Shown here piece by piece: positions 20,601 through 30,649 of a stretch of 35,043 bases of DNA; the first letter of the stretch is position 1, and every line of letters starts with the position of its first letter. The stretch covers positions 49,911 to 84,953 of the forward strand of contig JAHBMJ010003886.1 of assembly GCA_018398765.1 (NCBI GenBank), in the 5' to 3' direction. Both the position numbers and the translations under genes were made by a program. Source of the DNA: Chromera velia. Its lineage: Eukaryota; Sar; Chromeraceae. Below the pieces are notes generated by a model. The model ran no database searches. It was not told the origin of the DNA and was given only the letters and a program-made list of their open reading frames with translations.

Positions 20601-23600
20601 TGAGGCATCGGAAATCTCTCCCTCGGCACTTTTCTGCCCCTCGGCCTGCACCTCCTTCTTTTCTTTCTCGGGCTGTTCAGCATTCTTCGCATTTTCCGAT
20701 TCTACCCCTTTCCCTTGCTGCACTTGCTCTGACACTTCTATCTCTCCTACCTCCCCCCCACGGTTCTTTCTCGATCCCTCTCCTTCCGCACCCCACTCCG
20801 CAGAAAACTCCCCTGTCTCGGCTTTCAACGTAGCTGACGCTTCGGCTGCCATGCGAGCGCAAACCTCCGCGTCGATTTCATCAGCAGCAACGACACGGGA
20901 AGCGCCTGCCGCCTCCTCACCACCCGGGGGGACCCTTTCGTTCCCCGTACCCTTCTCGGGCGTCGGACTCTCTAGCCTCCCCTCAGCTGCCTCCCTTTTC
21001 AGCGCCAACGTTCCCGCCTCCCCTCCCAAATCCTCACTCTCCCTTTCCCTTTCCCCCTCTGCGAGCCACCACTCAGAATCACTACTGGGTGTCACGTCCC
21101 CATACAAATTCACAGGAGAACCCCCCGACCCAAGGGGGGCCTCGACCTCCCCTGCAGCATCGCTACTCTCCGTCAAGATTTCAACCACCTGCAGGTGGCC
21201 CCGGAAAGAGTCTTCTTCCCTTTCTGCGGACTGTTCTGCAGGTGGTCTGGGATGTGCTCCCCCTTCTTCACTCGAAGGTGGGGTCTCAACCAAAACCCCG
21301 GATGTCCGTACAGCCACAGTCTCAGGTTCTAATGTTGCAGTTTTGGGAGGAGGTGACAAGGTGTCACCACCACCTTCCCCTTCAGCAACAGCACTCTGAC
21401 GCCCCTCTCTCTCTCCCTCTTCTCCCTTTTTCAAAGAATCCCCAAAAAGCGAATTGGCCAACTCGGGGGACATCCCAAGAATCGACGACGCATGCTCTTC
21501 CTCATCTGTCGGTCTCTTTTCACCTCCCTTACCCTCCTTTTCCCTTGCCTTCCTCGTCTGGTCACCCCCCGCCTGCCCACCCACTGGGACAGGCGTGAGG
21601 TCCAGGACGTTCAGACCTTCCCCGTCTTGCCTCGCGTCGGCACTCGGGGGATCGATACGGGGAAGAACGGTTTCAAACCGCGCCCACATATCATCACTTA
21701 CCCCCTCGGCCCTCGCCACCCCCTCGACACCAGCACTCAAATTTGAGGGCGACAGCTGCTTGTGCTTCACCGGTCTCACCCCATCGTGATGATCCGGACT
21801 CCCCACTCCATCCGGAGGGGCCTCCTTCTCTGGTTCAGTGGAGACTCCCGAAGGGAACGGGTGGCCTGTTGGGGTTGGTAGGGGGCGGGGGGGGGCGGGC
21901 TGACTCTCCCCGCTTCCCTTCTTCTCTAATTGCCCTCCGGCAGAAACATCACCCCCATGGTCAGAGGAGACGGCAAACGGATTGCGGTCTTCACCCTCCC
22001 CCACTAGGAGACCGTCCCTTTCGTCCCTCCAACCCGCAGCGTCCTCAAACGCAACACCCCGAGCAGCAGAAGCAGAGTCTGCCTCACGACGTTGCCCCCC
22101 TCCCTGTCTCCTTGAAGGAGAAGGAGAAGGAGGGGAGAACTCCAGAGCGACGTGCAGCTGTGCCGACTCTTTCATTTCGTCCACTGTGCAAGGCAGTGTC
22201 AGGGGGTTGGAAGGAGACGCGGACAGACGAGCGATGGGAGGTGCAACGACAGAGAGAACATACTGAAGGGTCGAGTCTGTGCACTCGAAGACAGACAAAG
22301 GAACTGCCAACTCGCGGACAGCCGGCGGTGCAGAATGGCCCACCCCACCATCCCATTTCCTCACCCCCTCGAGGGCTGCTGCGCCTTTGCACCCTCCGTT
22401 TGTTAAGACCCCGAGCCTAGTTTGCTGCATGGCATGCAACCATACACACGGAGGGGAGGCGAAGTGATTGTGCATATGCATATGCATGCAGGTCCACAAC
22501 GACTGCCAGAAAGTTCAGAAACTGTCCGAAGACAACGTTGACATAGGAGAGGACAGAAAGGGCAGAACGCCGACACAACCATACAAACTCACTCACAGAT
22601 ACATGAACACAAAGAGGGGGGAAGGGAAGGGAGTCCCAAGATACAGTCAAACTGAACAAACAATGGAGTGACGCAGGGGGGAAAGAACTGCCCCAAAAGC
22701 CTCCGGAAAGATGGCAAACAGACACAAGAGACGACCACAAACGGAGAGGGACGCCGACGAGACGAACAAGCACACCGAGCAACAAATCAGATGACAGAAA
22801 AAAAACTGGGTACATCAACATATGCACATAGAGAGGGAGACGAGAAAAGAGGGCTCACCAAGCGGTCTTCTGCGCCAGCTGCAGCAGTACTTGCGCACAG
22901 CCCAGGAAAGCAGAGAGTCGACAGGTCGAAGGGTCGCGCTTTCTGGTTCGTATTGTCTTTCTCGAAGGCTTCTGCATTCCTGACGAACTCGTTGAAATCG
23001 TCACCCCTGACATCCTCCAGGAGGGGAGGGGCCTGCACTTGGGAGTCTGCAGTTTGGGGACGTTTCAGTTTCTTTCGACACACAGCGACACCCTCCTGTG
23101 AGGTGACTATCACGGTTGATGGAAGCCCTGTCAGGGGTGACCGCTGCATATGCAGGGGTGATGAAAGCGGTCGGGCAGGATGGGTCGGAAGGTCTGCAGG
23201 GCTAAGGGGCGGTTCTCCTGCGGGGTCTTCTTGGCCGATGGGTTGGTAGAATGATGTGAGGAGGGCCTCCAGGGGTGCATCTTCGGGAAGTGTCAGGGGT
23301 GGGGGGCCCTCGAAGGGGGTGGACTGCAACCACTCTCTTCTAGTGAAGGTCAGGTCAACGGGGGCAGTGCCGAAAAGCGAAGAGAGCATCCGCATGCGTG
23401 ATGCTTTCTCTTCAGCTGCTGAGGGGAGAGCAGAGTGCGGATGAGCGCCTTGATTTTCGAAAGGTGAAACAGGGCGACGTCGAGGGGAAGCCAGAGCCCG
23501 AAGAATGGCCCTTTCCTCCCTCTCTTTTTCTCTGAGTTGCGACTCGACTGCCGACTTTGCGGATCGGACAGTACGAATTCTTCTTTGGATGAACGCTTCG

Positions 23601-24646
23601 ATGTCGGACTCTAAAAACGAAATCCGGCCATCCGCCCGTTTATGCCTCGAGGCGAACTCCCCTTCTCGGCTGTACAGGTGAACGCCCCGAGGGCCCACAG
23701 ACTGCAGAACCCGCCCCTCCTTCCTCTGCAACGATTGTCCGTCCTCCTCCCCCACTCTTTCCCAACCATTCGAATACGGGCCCTGATACGGAGAAAGCGC
23801 GCGGGCGCTACGGTGTGGAGAGGACGTGGGGGACCTCGGGAGCGATGAAGGGGGGTTGAAAACGGGGACAGACGGAGCAATGTCGGGAAGAGAACCCATG
23901 AGAGATCTGGCTCCTCCCATCTCCACCCGGATTGCCTCGAATTGGAGACGCCCGCTGTGGAGCAACCAACCGATTGCTTGCCGCAACTTCCGCATGATCT
24001 GCTCGTTTCTTCTCTTGTGGAAATAATGAAAACACTTGATCACACCCGCGTGCTTCCGTTCTGCAGCAAGGTCGAGTGCGGTTTTGCCTCTGAAATCTTT
24101 CTCAGCAACGGAAAGCTTTGGGGGCTGCGCAATGAGATAGGGATCTGTTTGAACGTCGGGGCACGGATTTTTCTTGTGTTCCCAGGCTGAAACCGTGGGC
24201 ATTACTGTGAAGTGCTCGGGCTCTTTCAGCCACGAAATGTCTTTGATCAGCTCGGCGCTCTCATACAGAAACAGTTCGTGACCCAAAAGAAGGTCGACAG
24301 ACCGGGTGAAACCCTTTTCCGAAGCCTCCATGAGAGGGGTGCGCTGTAGGTGTGTGTCCTGTGCATCTGTGCGCAGAACAAGACGGTAGAGGGGGTGCTG
24401 GAGAAGAAACTCAATGACCTCATGGTGGTTTCTACTCGCTGCAAAGTGGAGCGGGGTACAGCCAGAATCGTCCAAGGCATTCAGAGTGGACAGCAGACGG
24501 GCTGGGGGCTCCCTGCTGCCCGCCAAAATTGCTTTCACATCCCCCAGTTGGTTTCGCAAGCAGGCTGTGTGAAGCGGCGTGTGACCGAACCGGTGGGCGG
24601 GCACGCACTCAACAGGCGCGTTTTTTCGGAGCGGGAGTGTGAGCAT
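14691..24646 (-). CDS. Giant ankyrin-repeat protein with endocytic-type motifs
   Basis: Three exons on the - strand: 24646-22859, 22424-18753 and 18359-14691, all joined in phase 0 with GT donors (GTGAGC, GTCAGT) and CAG acceptors, giving about 3042 residues. Residues 19-45, 58-85, 99-125 and 186-212 are ankyrin repeats (HTPLHTAC, CTPLHFAA, RTPLMEAS, KTALDLAA). A basic helical stretch follows, then over 2500 residues of Pro, Ser, Glu, Lys and Gly-rich disordered sequence. The disordered part has pairs of short motifs: DPFGPL twice (near 15955 and 19925), NPF twice (21975-21983 and near 18960), WxxF twice (WARF near 21680, WASF near 16045), and LDSLLG, LDALLG, LDSLLG at the C-terminus plus LLDDILGG near 16910. 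Animal and plant clathrin-adaptor partners use such motifs to bind AP2 and EH domains, so an endocytic scaffold role is plausible inference. The start is the first Met in an open stretch reaching 24688; an upstream exon cannot be excluded. Confidence 0.75.
22859..24646 (-). other. Exon 1 of the ankyrin protein (596 codons)
   Basis: Carries all ankyrin repeats visible. The third and fourth repeats are separated by about 60 residues containing VSAWEHKKNPCPDVQTDPY, so the repeat stack is interrupted. After the repeats, KRRNEQIMRKLRQAIGWLL is an amphipathic basic helix, and residues from about 350 include a likely coiled coil (AVESQLREKEREERAILRAL). The donor GTGAGC starts at 22858 on the - strand; reading through it would stop about 24 codons later. 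Confidence 0.75.
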
Positions 24647-24990
24647 GTTGCCTCTCCCCTCTTCAGAGAGATATCTCTGTTCGGAGAATCACTCTATTTG
24701 TCTCTGAGTTCGAAGTGAAACCGTCTACATGACGCCTCTTTCAACTGCAGTCTCGTGGCACCTTCCGAAAACGAAGCCGAATGATGCATGGACTACGTGT
24801 CTACTCAGCCAGCATGGCATCGTGGAGTGGCCTCCCCGAGTCTCAATGCCTACCACTCAATGATTGATCTTTAATTCGAGTGGATGGGGAAGGAGATGAG
24901 GGGGCACAGCTAGCTAGGTAAGTCGTTAATTAATAAGACTTCAGATCAGTCGACCTGATCATGTCTGATCAACTGACTGACTGGACTGAT

Positions 24991-25453
24991 GCATGGCCCC
25001 GGAAAGCGAAGCGGGGGGCACTTACAAAACAGAAATGGCCCCGGAAAGCGAAGCGGGGGGCACTTACAAAACAGAAATACCCCAGCCCATGCACGCGTGC
25101 ACCGGCCCCGAAAGGCTGAATTTGCGCCATGCGTGCGTCAGATGGGGCGCTTACACCCGGGCTTTTTTCCCGGGGGGGGGGAGAGTTCCNGGGCGGTCGA
25201 CTGGCCGGCGTGCGTCAATCGTGCAGTTGTCATTTTTCTTGCTTTCCGGGGCCGTTCGCAAGCTTGCTTGCGTCAGATACCCCGTGCGCACGCAGTGTCT
25301 TTCGCCAAAAACCCGGCCCCGAAAGGCTGAATTTGCACTGGGCCCTCAGCTGAATTGTCTTTCCGGGGCCTCCCCTGGCGTGCGTCAGCCACGCGGTCTG
25401 TGGGGGTGCAATTTCGGTTAAGTGCCCTCTCAGCTTCGCTTTCCGGGCCATGC
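24991..25453. repeat. GC-rich repeat patch bounded by about 34-bp inverted repeats
   Basis: The left end (24991-25024, GCATGGCCCCGGAAAGCGAA then GCGGGGGGCACTTA) is mirrored at 25419-25453 (TAAGTGCCCTCTCAGCTTCG then CTTTCCGGGCCATGC) with a few mismatches. Inside, a 42-bp unit is tandemly doubled (24995 and 25037), a 22-bp unit starting GGCCCCGAAAGGCTG recurs at 25102 and 25314, and GCGTGCGTCA-type words recur at about 25130, 25208 and 25378. It could be a foldback element or a recombinogenic satellite patch; no flanking target duplication is obvious. Confidence 0.7.
25190..25190. other. Ambiguous base after a G homopolymer
   Basis: The only N of the window follows a run of ten G inside the GC-rich patch, suggesting an unresolved assembly or sequencing spot. 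Confidence 0.95.
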
Positions 25454-25480
25454 AGGTTGCATGATGCATGGGCGGTACGC

Positions 25481-25880
25481 GGCGGCGCGACCGGTCAATA
25501 TTTTTCTCATCCTCTTCCGTCGATCTTAATTGCATGGGACATAGAAAGGAAAGTCATCTGACAATTCGCTCTCAGTGTTGTGATGGTGGCAGAGCCAGGT
25601 CTCAGAGGGGGATTCTCTGTCGAGTGCACGCGGCGTCTCAAACTGCATTCTGTATGAGGAAGGGCCGACATGGCGGCGCGACCGGTCAATATTTTTCTCA
25701 TCCTCTTCCGTCGATCTTAATTGCATGGGACATGGAAATTGCATGGGACATAGAAAGGAAAGTCATCTGACAATTCGCTCTCAGTGTTGTGATGGTGGCA
25801 GAGCCAGGTCTCAGAGGGGGATTCTCTGTCGAGTGCACGCGGCGTCTCAAACTGCATTCTGTATGAGGAAGGGCCGACAT
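25481..25880. repeat. Perfect tandem duplication upstream of and including the start codon
   Basis: Copy 1 is 25481-25671 (191 bp) and copy 2 is 25672-25880 (209 bp). They appear identical except for one 18-bp unit, TTGCATGGGACATGGAAA, doubled at 25721-25756 in copy 2. Both copies end in GGGCCGACAT, so each supplies the AT of an ATG. The second makes the main start at 25879; the first makes an ATG at 25670 followed by 15 codons and TAA at 25718-25720. Confidence 0.95.
25670..25720 (+). other. Possible 16-codon upstream ORF created by the duplication
   Basis: ATG at 25670 has the same upstream context as the main start (GGGCCGAC) and reads MAARPVNIFLILFRRS then TAA. It matters only if transcription starts upstream of 25670. 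Confidence 0.4.
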
Positions 25881-26868
25881 GTCGTTCAGCGAGCGGAACT
25901 ATCAGAACCTCTTGAGTCAGGGATCATATCTCTGGAGTAACCTGCCCGTCTCTTGGGGGGGGGGCGTAAGGGGGTTGCAAGACCTTGCTTCCCAAGAGGG
26001 ACAACTCCACCTCATGGAAAGGGATCGAGAGACGTCTCCAGTGGTTGTTTTTTCTGGCATTTCCAGTTTGTGGATGAATCAAGCCGTGTTCTGTCCAACT
26101 AAGCTGTACGACACTTGCGAGACGCTAGATCGTGATTTGAAGAGACTGCAAAAGCAGATGCAAATGAGGTGCATCTCAGATGTTCTCTCTCTGTGGGTGC
26201 CGTCATCGGTGCTCTCGGACAGCAAGATTGACGCTGCAGCACACATGCAAGCCATAGGCAGTCGCCAGAACGCCACGTGGGATCACTACTTTCTTGACTT
26301 GCGCAAAGCCGCGCAAGCCGGTAACGGCACACAACTGGCGTCGGGCGCACGGCGCGTTGAGAAGGTCACCGACTCGCTCGGCCTAGCTCGTTTTGGTCGT
26401 GTGCTTGTTGCAGCAGGCTATGACGCCTCTCACGTGGGGCAACTGACTGCCGGTGTTCCTGCCCACCTGCTGGCAGAGACCTGCTCTGATGCTGCGGCAG
26501 TCTGCACGACCGAGTTCTGGATGATCTTTCCTGAGGGGGCTGGTCAACAACATGTCTCAAGGTTCCCCGCAGTGTCTGGGTCGCCTGGTGCAACACCAGC
26601 AACTGAAGCAGCGGCTGCAGTGATTGCCCATTTTCACAAGCCGAGTCGAACGATGGGCTTCTACTTCCTCGCCACAGATCCCTACCATCGCAGGGCGGGT
26701 TTTGCCTCGGAGCTCCTGCGCTCCCTGCAGACACGTGCCCTTTCGTGCGGATACGACCTTGCAGTCGCACAGGTCACTGCCCTGGGTGCGAAGCTCTTTG
26801 GTGCTTTGGGCTACTCTCCAGATGGCGAGGGAACGGTGGAGTTTGTGATGGACAGAAAGACCTTCACC
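25879..26868 (+). other. GNAT-type acetyltransferase region
   Basis: The first 330 codons. Residues 1-150 resemble nothing I know by name (aromatic-rich, with LWSNLPVSW near the start). The core from about residue 240 has a beta strand (MGFYFLAT), the acetyl-CoA loop (R271, G274, A276) and the C-terminal strand/helix pair LFGALGY. The spacing fits GNAT; the long N-terminal part suggests a two-lobed GNAT. Confidence 0.7.
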
Positions 26869-28244
26869 CCCCCTGTTTGCGTGACAGGGAAGCCAAGCGG
26901 GAACGTTGCCGTTCGAAGAGATGAGACTGCCGCATCTTTCGGCCAGCTTACAGAAGGTGAGAATGGGGGAGCGTGTAAGAAGAGGGAGACGAACGGTGCA
27001 TCCCACGGGACCTCAGGGAGGTCCATTTTTTGGGGGGTTGTCTTCGGTCTGCTCGGGGCTGTCTGCTACGCCATCTTCACTCTCGCCACTACAGCACTCG
27101 CTTTCCGCGGTGTTCGTTGGACGCAGGGCGCTCTGTCTCGGGGTGTGTTTGGCCTCTTGTTCAGTGTCGTGATGGTGCGCAACGGTCTGTTGGTCAAAAA
27201 GCCAAAGCCTCAGCAGAGTGATGACGTTGAGTCGGGGGGGGAGGCCCGGTCGTCTCCAACGCAGCAGCAGCAGCAGCCGTCTGTGTCGTCTCCAAATGCA
27301 TGGCTGATTGGTCTGTCGGCAGCAACTGCGATTTCGAAGATTGCGTTCATTGCAGCACTTCAGTTCATAGATCCCTCGACTGGCTCCGCGATTTTCTCCG
27401 GAGCTCCGTTCATTTCTGGTCTAGTGGGACGGTTTTTTTTCCGAGATCGGTTCACAAAACTCGATGGACTCTTTACAGTAATATCAGTGGGTGGGACGGT
27501 GCTGTTTGTCTTTTCAGAACTGGCAGGCAACAAAGACGACACGCGCAACACAACTCAGGTTGAGCGTGCGATCGGCTGCGCCCTCGCTGTCTTCTGCTCC
27601 CTCGTCGGCGGGTCCTTTTTTGCCATCGCGCGCGTTTTGCGCGGCGCTGCCACTCCTTGGCAGTTCACTGCGTGGGCAAGTTTCTTCGTTGTGCTTGTTG
27701 CTGCAGTTGCGGTGCCAGTCGACATGATTCACCTCGGTCACACGGCCCCCTGGAGGGCGAGAGGGACAGGGACTGAACCTGTCGACCTGGTGGCCGTCGC
27801 ACTTTTGGTGGCCGTCGGGGTTTCTGCCCTCTTCTCCGTCGCTGCCAACGTCGCGACTGCTCAACGTGTGCCGGCAGGGCATGCAGGGCTTCTGGCGACC
27901 CTCGACCTGCCGATCATTGCAGTGTGCCAAGTGGTACTGTTGGGTCTAGAGCTGGATGGTCTTGCCATCGGGGGCTTGACAGTGGTGATCTTTGCCGCTC
28001 TCGCCCCTCCTCTACTTGACCTCCGTCGCCTGGCTGTACAGAAAAGAGACCTGCCGGGGGAAAAGGAAAAGGAGAAGTCGCTTCGTTCTTGCGGAGGCAC
28101 GGGGGGAGGGGATTGCGATCAATTGGAGGGGTCGGCCCTGAGCATGGGGGAGGCCTCATTCAGGGCACAGATCTGCCGACAGAACAGCAGAGGTCAGCAA
28201 AGCACTCCCTAGGCTGATTCAACTATCGATCGTTTCTCGTTCAC

Positions 28245-28291
<47 letters not shown>

Positions 28292-28294
28292 CGT

Positions 28295-28342
<48 letters not shown>

Positions 28343-29060
28343 AGTTTGTGTGTGTGAGAGAGAGAGAGGCTGTGTATGTGTGTGTGCGTGTCCATTTTGA
28401 CGTTTGGCTGACCATTCACACGGAGAAAGGGAGGGACGGGGAGAGAGAGAGACACACACACGGAGAAAGGGAGGGAGGGAGAGAGAGAGAGAGAGAGAGA
28501 GAGACTCCGTCATCATCATCATCGCCATGGGGTTTCCTCGACGAACTGTCTTGCGCTTCATTGGAAAGGGGAGAGCGCGTCTCCTTATTTGTTTTCTTTC
28601 CAGTTGCCTCTCTGAGCTTCCTTTCTCGTCCTACACTCATTTATCGAGTTTTCTATGCTGTCTTTCTCTATGCGCTTCTTGTTTTGTCCCTTTTTTGTGA
28701 ATTGTGTGGTCGGGTCTTGGCTCTAGTGAGTGCACAAGTGGTTGTACCGTTGATTTCATGGATGACTGCAGGGGACGTGGGACATCTGGTCGGACCTCTA
28801 GAGGACCAGCTGCTTCAAGAAGCCGCTGAGAATGGGGAGCCTGAGGGAATGAAACACCCAGAGGCACATGGGCAGGCTGACCCATCCTCTCCGCGCACAC
28901 GTGCGGTCCTGGAACTCATCGAGGCGGCTGCCTGTACCGGTACGCTGCCTGAATGCCTGGCTGCCTGCATGGTTCTCTCTCTCGTTTAGCTCATTCAGTT
29001 TGTGTGCGACTGGGAATGTCAACCTGCATGCATATTTGTGTGTGTCCCCCCCCTCTCTCC

Positions 29061-29091
<31 letters not shown>

Positions 29092-29166
29092 TGTGTGTAT
29101 CTGTGTCTCACTCTCTTTCTCTCTCTCTCCCTCTCTCTCTGTCTGTCTGTCTCTCTATCTCTCTCT

Positions 29167-29198
<32 letters not shown>

Positions 29199-30649
29199 CT
29201 ATCTGTCTGTCTGTCTGCGTGTTCACGAAGAAAAAGAGGGAGAAGAAGAAGAAACATATAGTCTGTCTGCGTGTGTAGACACAAGTATAATATTATTGTA
29301 GTATGGTGCTTTTGTGTGGGTGTCTGAGTGCTTTTGTGTGGGCGAAGAATTGACCTGAGACTGTGCCGTTGATATGATTTCTCTTCGTATTAACGTTGGC
29401 AAATAGGCAAGCGAAGGAAGAGTAAGCCTGTGAGAAGAGCCCGCCTCCCCGCCTGCCTGCTTTAAGAATTAAGTCTGATCAGCATTCTTTGGCAGCTGAC
29501 TGAGTGGCAGGTGAACGGAAGTTGACTGTTTCCCCTCTTTTTTGAGTGAATGGCTGCGTATGTTCTTCTCTTTCAGGTTCGGAAAAATCTTCAGGCGAGG
29601 ACTGTGAGATGTCCCGCTCGGCGACTCTCCTCCGATCAGCAGAGGACCCAGTGAAAGATTACGTTGAGCTGTCGACCTTTCTCAGTCAGCGGCTCCCTGC
29701 TGGGCAGTCCGAGGGGGGGGAAGAAAGCCGTGTCGTGCGAATGCTGGACGTGTGCAGCGGTACGGGCAGATGGGTCCAAGCGCTGTCAGACAACTGCCTG
29801 ACTAGCGAATGTCCCGGGACATGGGGGACAGGACCAGGGGTGGAAGGGATTTCAGCGGCAGGTAAAGCTGAGGGGGTGAGGTTTGCCAGCGCCATAGGGA
29901 GCAAGTGGTTGTTCACCGGATTAGACCTCTGCGCTCATTCTTTGCGTCTGTTGAAAGCACGACAACAGGGGTCAATGCTCGCGGGAGTTCTCGAGATAGA
30001 AAGTCTCGTCAAGTGTTTTGTGCAGTCGATGCTTGAGAAAGACGGTTCAGAAGAGGGTGAAGAAAAAGAGAGGGGGTTTCCTTCGGGGAACAAGTCAGGG
30101 GATTCCCCTGTTTGCCGTCCTGTCGCCGGCTCCGAGTTCGGCAGTTGCGTTGAAAGAGCCAGCTTCGACTTTGTGACGATGATGCATGGGTTCTACGGGA
30201 TTCCCAGAGAGGACATGCCCGCCATTGTGGCTGCAATGTACGCCTCTCTGCGTCCCGGGGGGCAGTCTCTGATGGCGATTGCCCTCGGCAGTCGTGAGGG
30301 GTTTTACTGCAAAGTTGCGCGACAACTGGTGGAGGTAGGGGAGCTTGATGCTCGGTACACAGAGGCAGAGGACGTTGCGGTGTCTCTAAAGGAGCAGGGG
30401 ATTGAAGTTGAGACCCATGAGCTTCGACATACAATGGTCTACCGGAAAGGTGATCAGTCGGGTGTTCTGCAATTTCTTCTAGAAGAGTGCACCTCGAACT
30501 CGTATTCGAGGGGGGATGAGAAGAATTACTTCAATAGCCGCAGACAGACACTCGGTGCACTGGTACCGCTGCTGCGGACATGTGTGCAACCTGATGGATC
30601 TTTCGCTTTCGAGCAGCGCACTCTGGTCTTCACTGCCGTTCGTTATTGA
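25879..30649 (+). CDS. GNAT acetyltransferase - DMT/EamA transporter - SAM methyltransferase fusion
   Basis: Exons 25879-28192, 28772-28939 and 29577-30649 join in phase 1 at both introns and give 1184 residues ending in TGA. The N-terminal 330 residues end in a GNAT fold; the acetyl-CoA loop R-x-x-G-x-A is in YHRRAGFASELL (R271 to A276), followed by LFGALGYSPDGEGTVEFVM. Residues 385-718 contain ten hydrophobic helices in two halves, typical of the DMT/EamA superfamily. A 100-residue polar linker covers exon 2. The last 350 residues are a class I methyltransferase: motif I LDVCSGTGRW (D885, G889, G891), acidic D944 in GLDLCAHS, and FDFVTMMHG around D1025. The Met at 25879 is chosen because TGA lies in frame at 25864. 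One polypeptide could acetylate, methylate and move a metabolite across a membrane, but the substrate is unknown. Confidence 0.8.
27031..28032 (+). other. Ten-helix DMT/EamA-like transporter region
   Basis: Hydrophobic helices at about residues 385-409, 418-440, 474-497, 502-521, 529-551, 565-588, 594-617, 636-663, 670-693 and 695-718. The ALQFIDPSTGSAIFSGAPFISGLVG-like motif around helices 3-4 and ATLDLPIIAVCQ with VVLLGLEL in helix 9 are typical of EamA repeats (small residue, then Pro, then the FFFRDRF-like basic loop). A Gln-rich spacer follows helix 2. The family exports amino acids, sugars, nucleotide sugars or other metabolites. Confidence 0.78.
28193..28771 (+). other. Intron 1 of the fusion gene, microsatellite-rich
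   Basis: Donor GTCAGC, acceptor ACTGCAG ending at 28771. It contains a (CT)n/(GT)n array (about 28244-28345), GA runs and a second GA array (28440-28503). Confidence 0.8.
28940..29576 (+). other. Intron 2 of the fusion gene, microsatellite-rich
   Basis: Donor GTACGC, acceptor CTTTCAG ending at 29576. Alternating (CT)n and (GT)n blocks occupy 29052-29218, with TCTG units. Confidence 0.8.
29577..30649 (+). other. SAM-dependent methyltransferase region (exon 3)
   Basis: Rossmann-type methyltransferase: VVRMLDVCSGTGRW forms motif I, FTGLDLCAHS the ribose-binding acidic strand, SFDFVTMMHGFYGIP motif IV, and MYASLRPGGQSL the motif VI-like helix and Gly pair. About 40 residues between the first two strands are an insertion (GTWGTGPG). 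The C-terminus (FAFEQRTLVFTAVRY) has the expected terminal strands. Substrate class cannot be told. Confidence 0.8.

Larger units (their letters stand above)
24647..25878. promoter_or_regulatory. Divergent intergenic region (shared promoter region)
   Basis: The ankyrin gene leaves leftwards and the acetyltransferase-transporter-methyltransferase gene rightwards, so both promoters should lie in this 1.2 kb. From 24720 to 24990 it is unique, with GATC/TCGAC palindromes and TTAATTAAT; from 24991 it is repeats (listed separately). No TATA box or other named element can be assigned with confidence. Confidence 0.5.

Noticed and set aside
19805-20833. 342-codon + strand frame opposite the giant ankyrin gene
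   Set aside because: It is antisense to a much longer, domain-bearing gene and its product is compositionally the complement of a Pro/Glu-rich coding strand, with no domain.
21743-22420. 225-codon + strand frame
   Set aside because: Antisense shadow of exon 2 of the ankyrin gene.
24947-24990. GATCAG/CTGATC palindromes as an operator or attachment site
   Set aside because: Short overlapping palindromes of this kind recur as CTGA/TCAG-rich simple sequence and cannot be tied to a regulator.
3900-29220. Microsatellite arrays as a CRISPR array or telomere-like sequence
   Set aside because: Units are 2-4 bp with no spacers, and no TTAGGG or TTTAGGG runs occur.
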